Assembly (NCBI GenBank): GCA_022340755.1
Contig: JAJDNI010000105.1
Coordinates: 1 to 61,105 of the forward strand
Reading direction: 5' to 3'
Origin: Gemmatimonadota bacterium
GTDB taxonomy: Bacteria; Gemmatimonadota; Gemmatimonadetes; Longimicrobiales; Gaopeijiaceae
DNA length: 61,105 bases
The notes under the pieces were generated by a model, which saw only the letters and a list, made by a program, of their open reading frames with translations, was not told the origin of the DNA and did not search any database. The translations under genes and the position numbers were made by a program. This document shows, one piece after another, positions 61,095 through 61,105 of the stretch. Positions within the stretch are counted from its first letter, which is position 1. Each line of letters begins with the position of its first letter.

Positions 61095-61105
61095 ACGCGG
61101 ACGCC

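Noticed and set aside
1..61105. CRISPR arrays, insertion sequences, tRNA or rRNA genes
   Set aside because: No regularly spaced direct repeats, transposase motifs, tRNA T-loop/CCA patterns or rRNA-like conserved stretches were noticed by eye. A covariance-model scan would be needed to exclude a small RNA gene.

Overview
The window is about 61 kb of gene-dense, high-GC bacterial chromosome with frequent GTG and TTG starts. No rRNA, tRNA, insertion sequence, prophage or CRISPR array was recognised. Several things point to Gemmatimonadota or a close relative: a PadR regulator coupled to a very large duplicated FtsX/MacB-type permease, several secreted M28 and M14 peptidases, Tat-exported soluble enzymes, and a TonB-dependent receptor. 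This placement is an inference from gene content, not from a marker gene.

Layout. 1-8507: end of a GroES-like co-chaperonin, an RNA m5C methyltransferase, then a minus-strand transport block (secreted M28 peptidase, YfcC-like carrier, MFS transporter, cation/proton antiporter, Nudix hydrolase), followed by a Tat-exported metallo-beta-lactamase-fold protein. 8651-20188: a storage-polysaccharide locus with a phosphofructokinase carrying the pyrophosphate-type signature, a GH57 glycosidase, glgA, glgB and glgP, interrupted by a second secreted M28 peptidase. 20345-24406: an HhH protein, an OmpA-like lipoprotein behind a possible sigma-54 promoter, an acyl-CoA ligase, a broken lipoprotein gene and an NTF2-like secreted protein. 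24527-27894: a creatininase-family amidohydrolase, a COG2403/cDPG-synthetase-type P-loop protein and a GT-B-like protein apparently starting at CTG. 27891-33542: an L-lactate permease fused to a metallo-beta-lactamase domain, a DUF2461 protein, a remnant of an M28 peptidase, a B12-binding radical SAM protein and pdxH.

33625-36946: a copper operon (csoR-copZ-copA) with its own promoter and a CsoR-type G/C palindrome; copA carries a one-base frameshift. 37024-46565: DUF481 and DUF1232-like proteins, a secreted M14 carboxypeptidase, a Tat-exported HisC-like aminotransferase, YchF and a dicarboxylate/amino-acid symporter. 46678-52117: a HEAT-repeat/cyclophilin lipoprotein divergent from padR and its permease, with a palindromic operator between them. 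52130-56793: hemerythrin, tryptophanase, and homologues of two benzoyl-CoA-pathway enzymes (dienoyl-CoA hydratase Dch and hydroxyacyl-CoA dehydrogenase Had) next to a TetR regulator with two matching operator dyads. 56932-61094: FprA-type ferredoxin reductase, a TonB-dependent receptor and an ECF-type membrane protein.

Themes: secreted peptidases next to carriers suggest growth on peptides and amino acids. The glycogen genes with a reversible PFK suggest storage turnover. Many neighbouring genes are joined by four-base stop/start overlaps, often with GTG, TTG or even CTG as the start. The strongest candidates for something undescribed are the lactate permease/metallo-beta-lactamase fusion and the Dch/Had pair found here without a benzoyl-CoA reductase.
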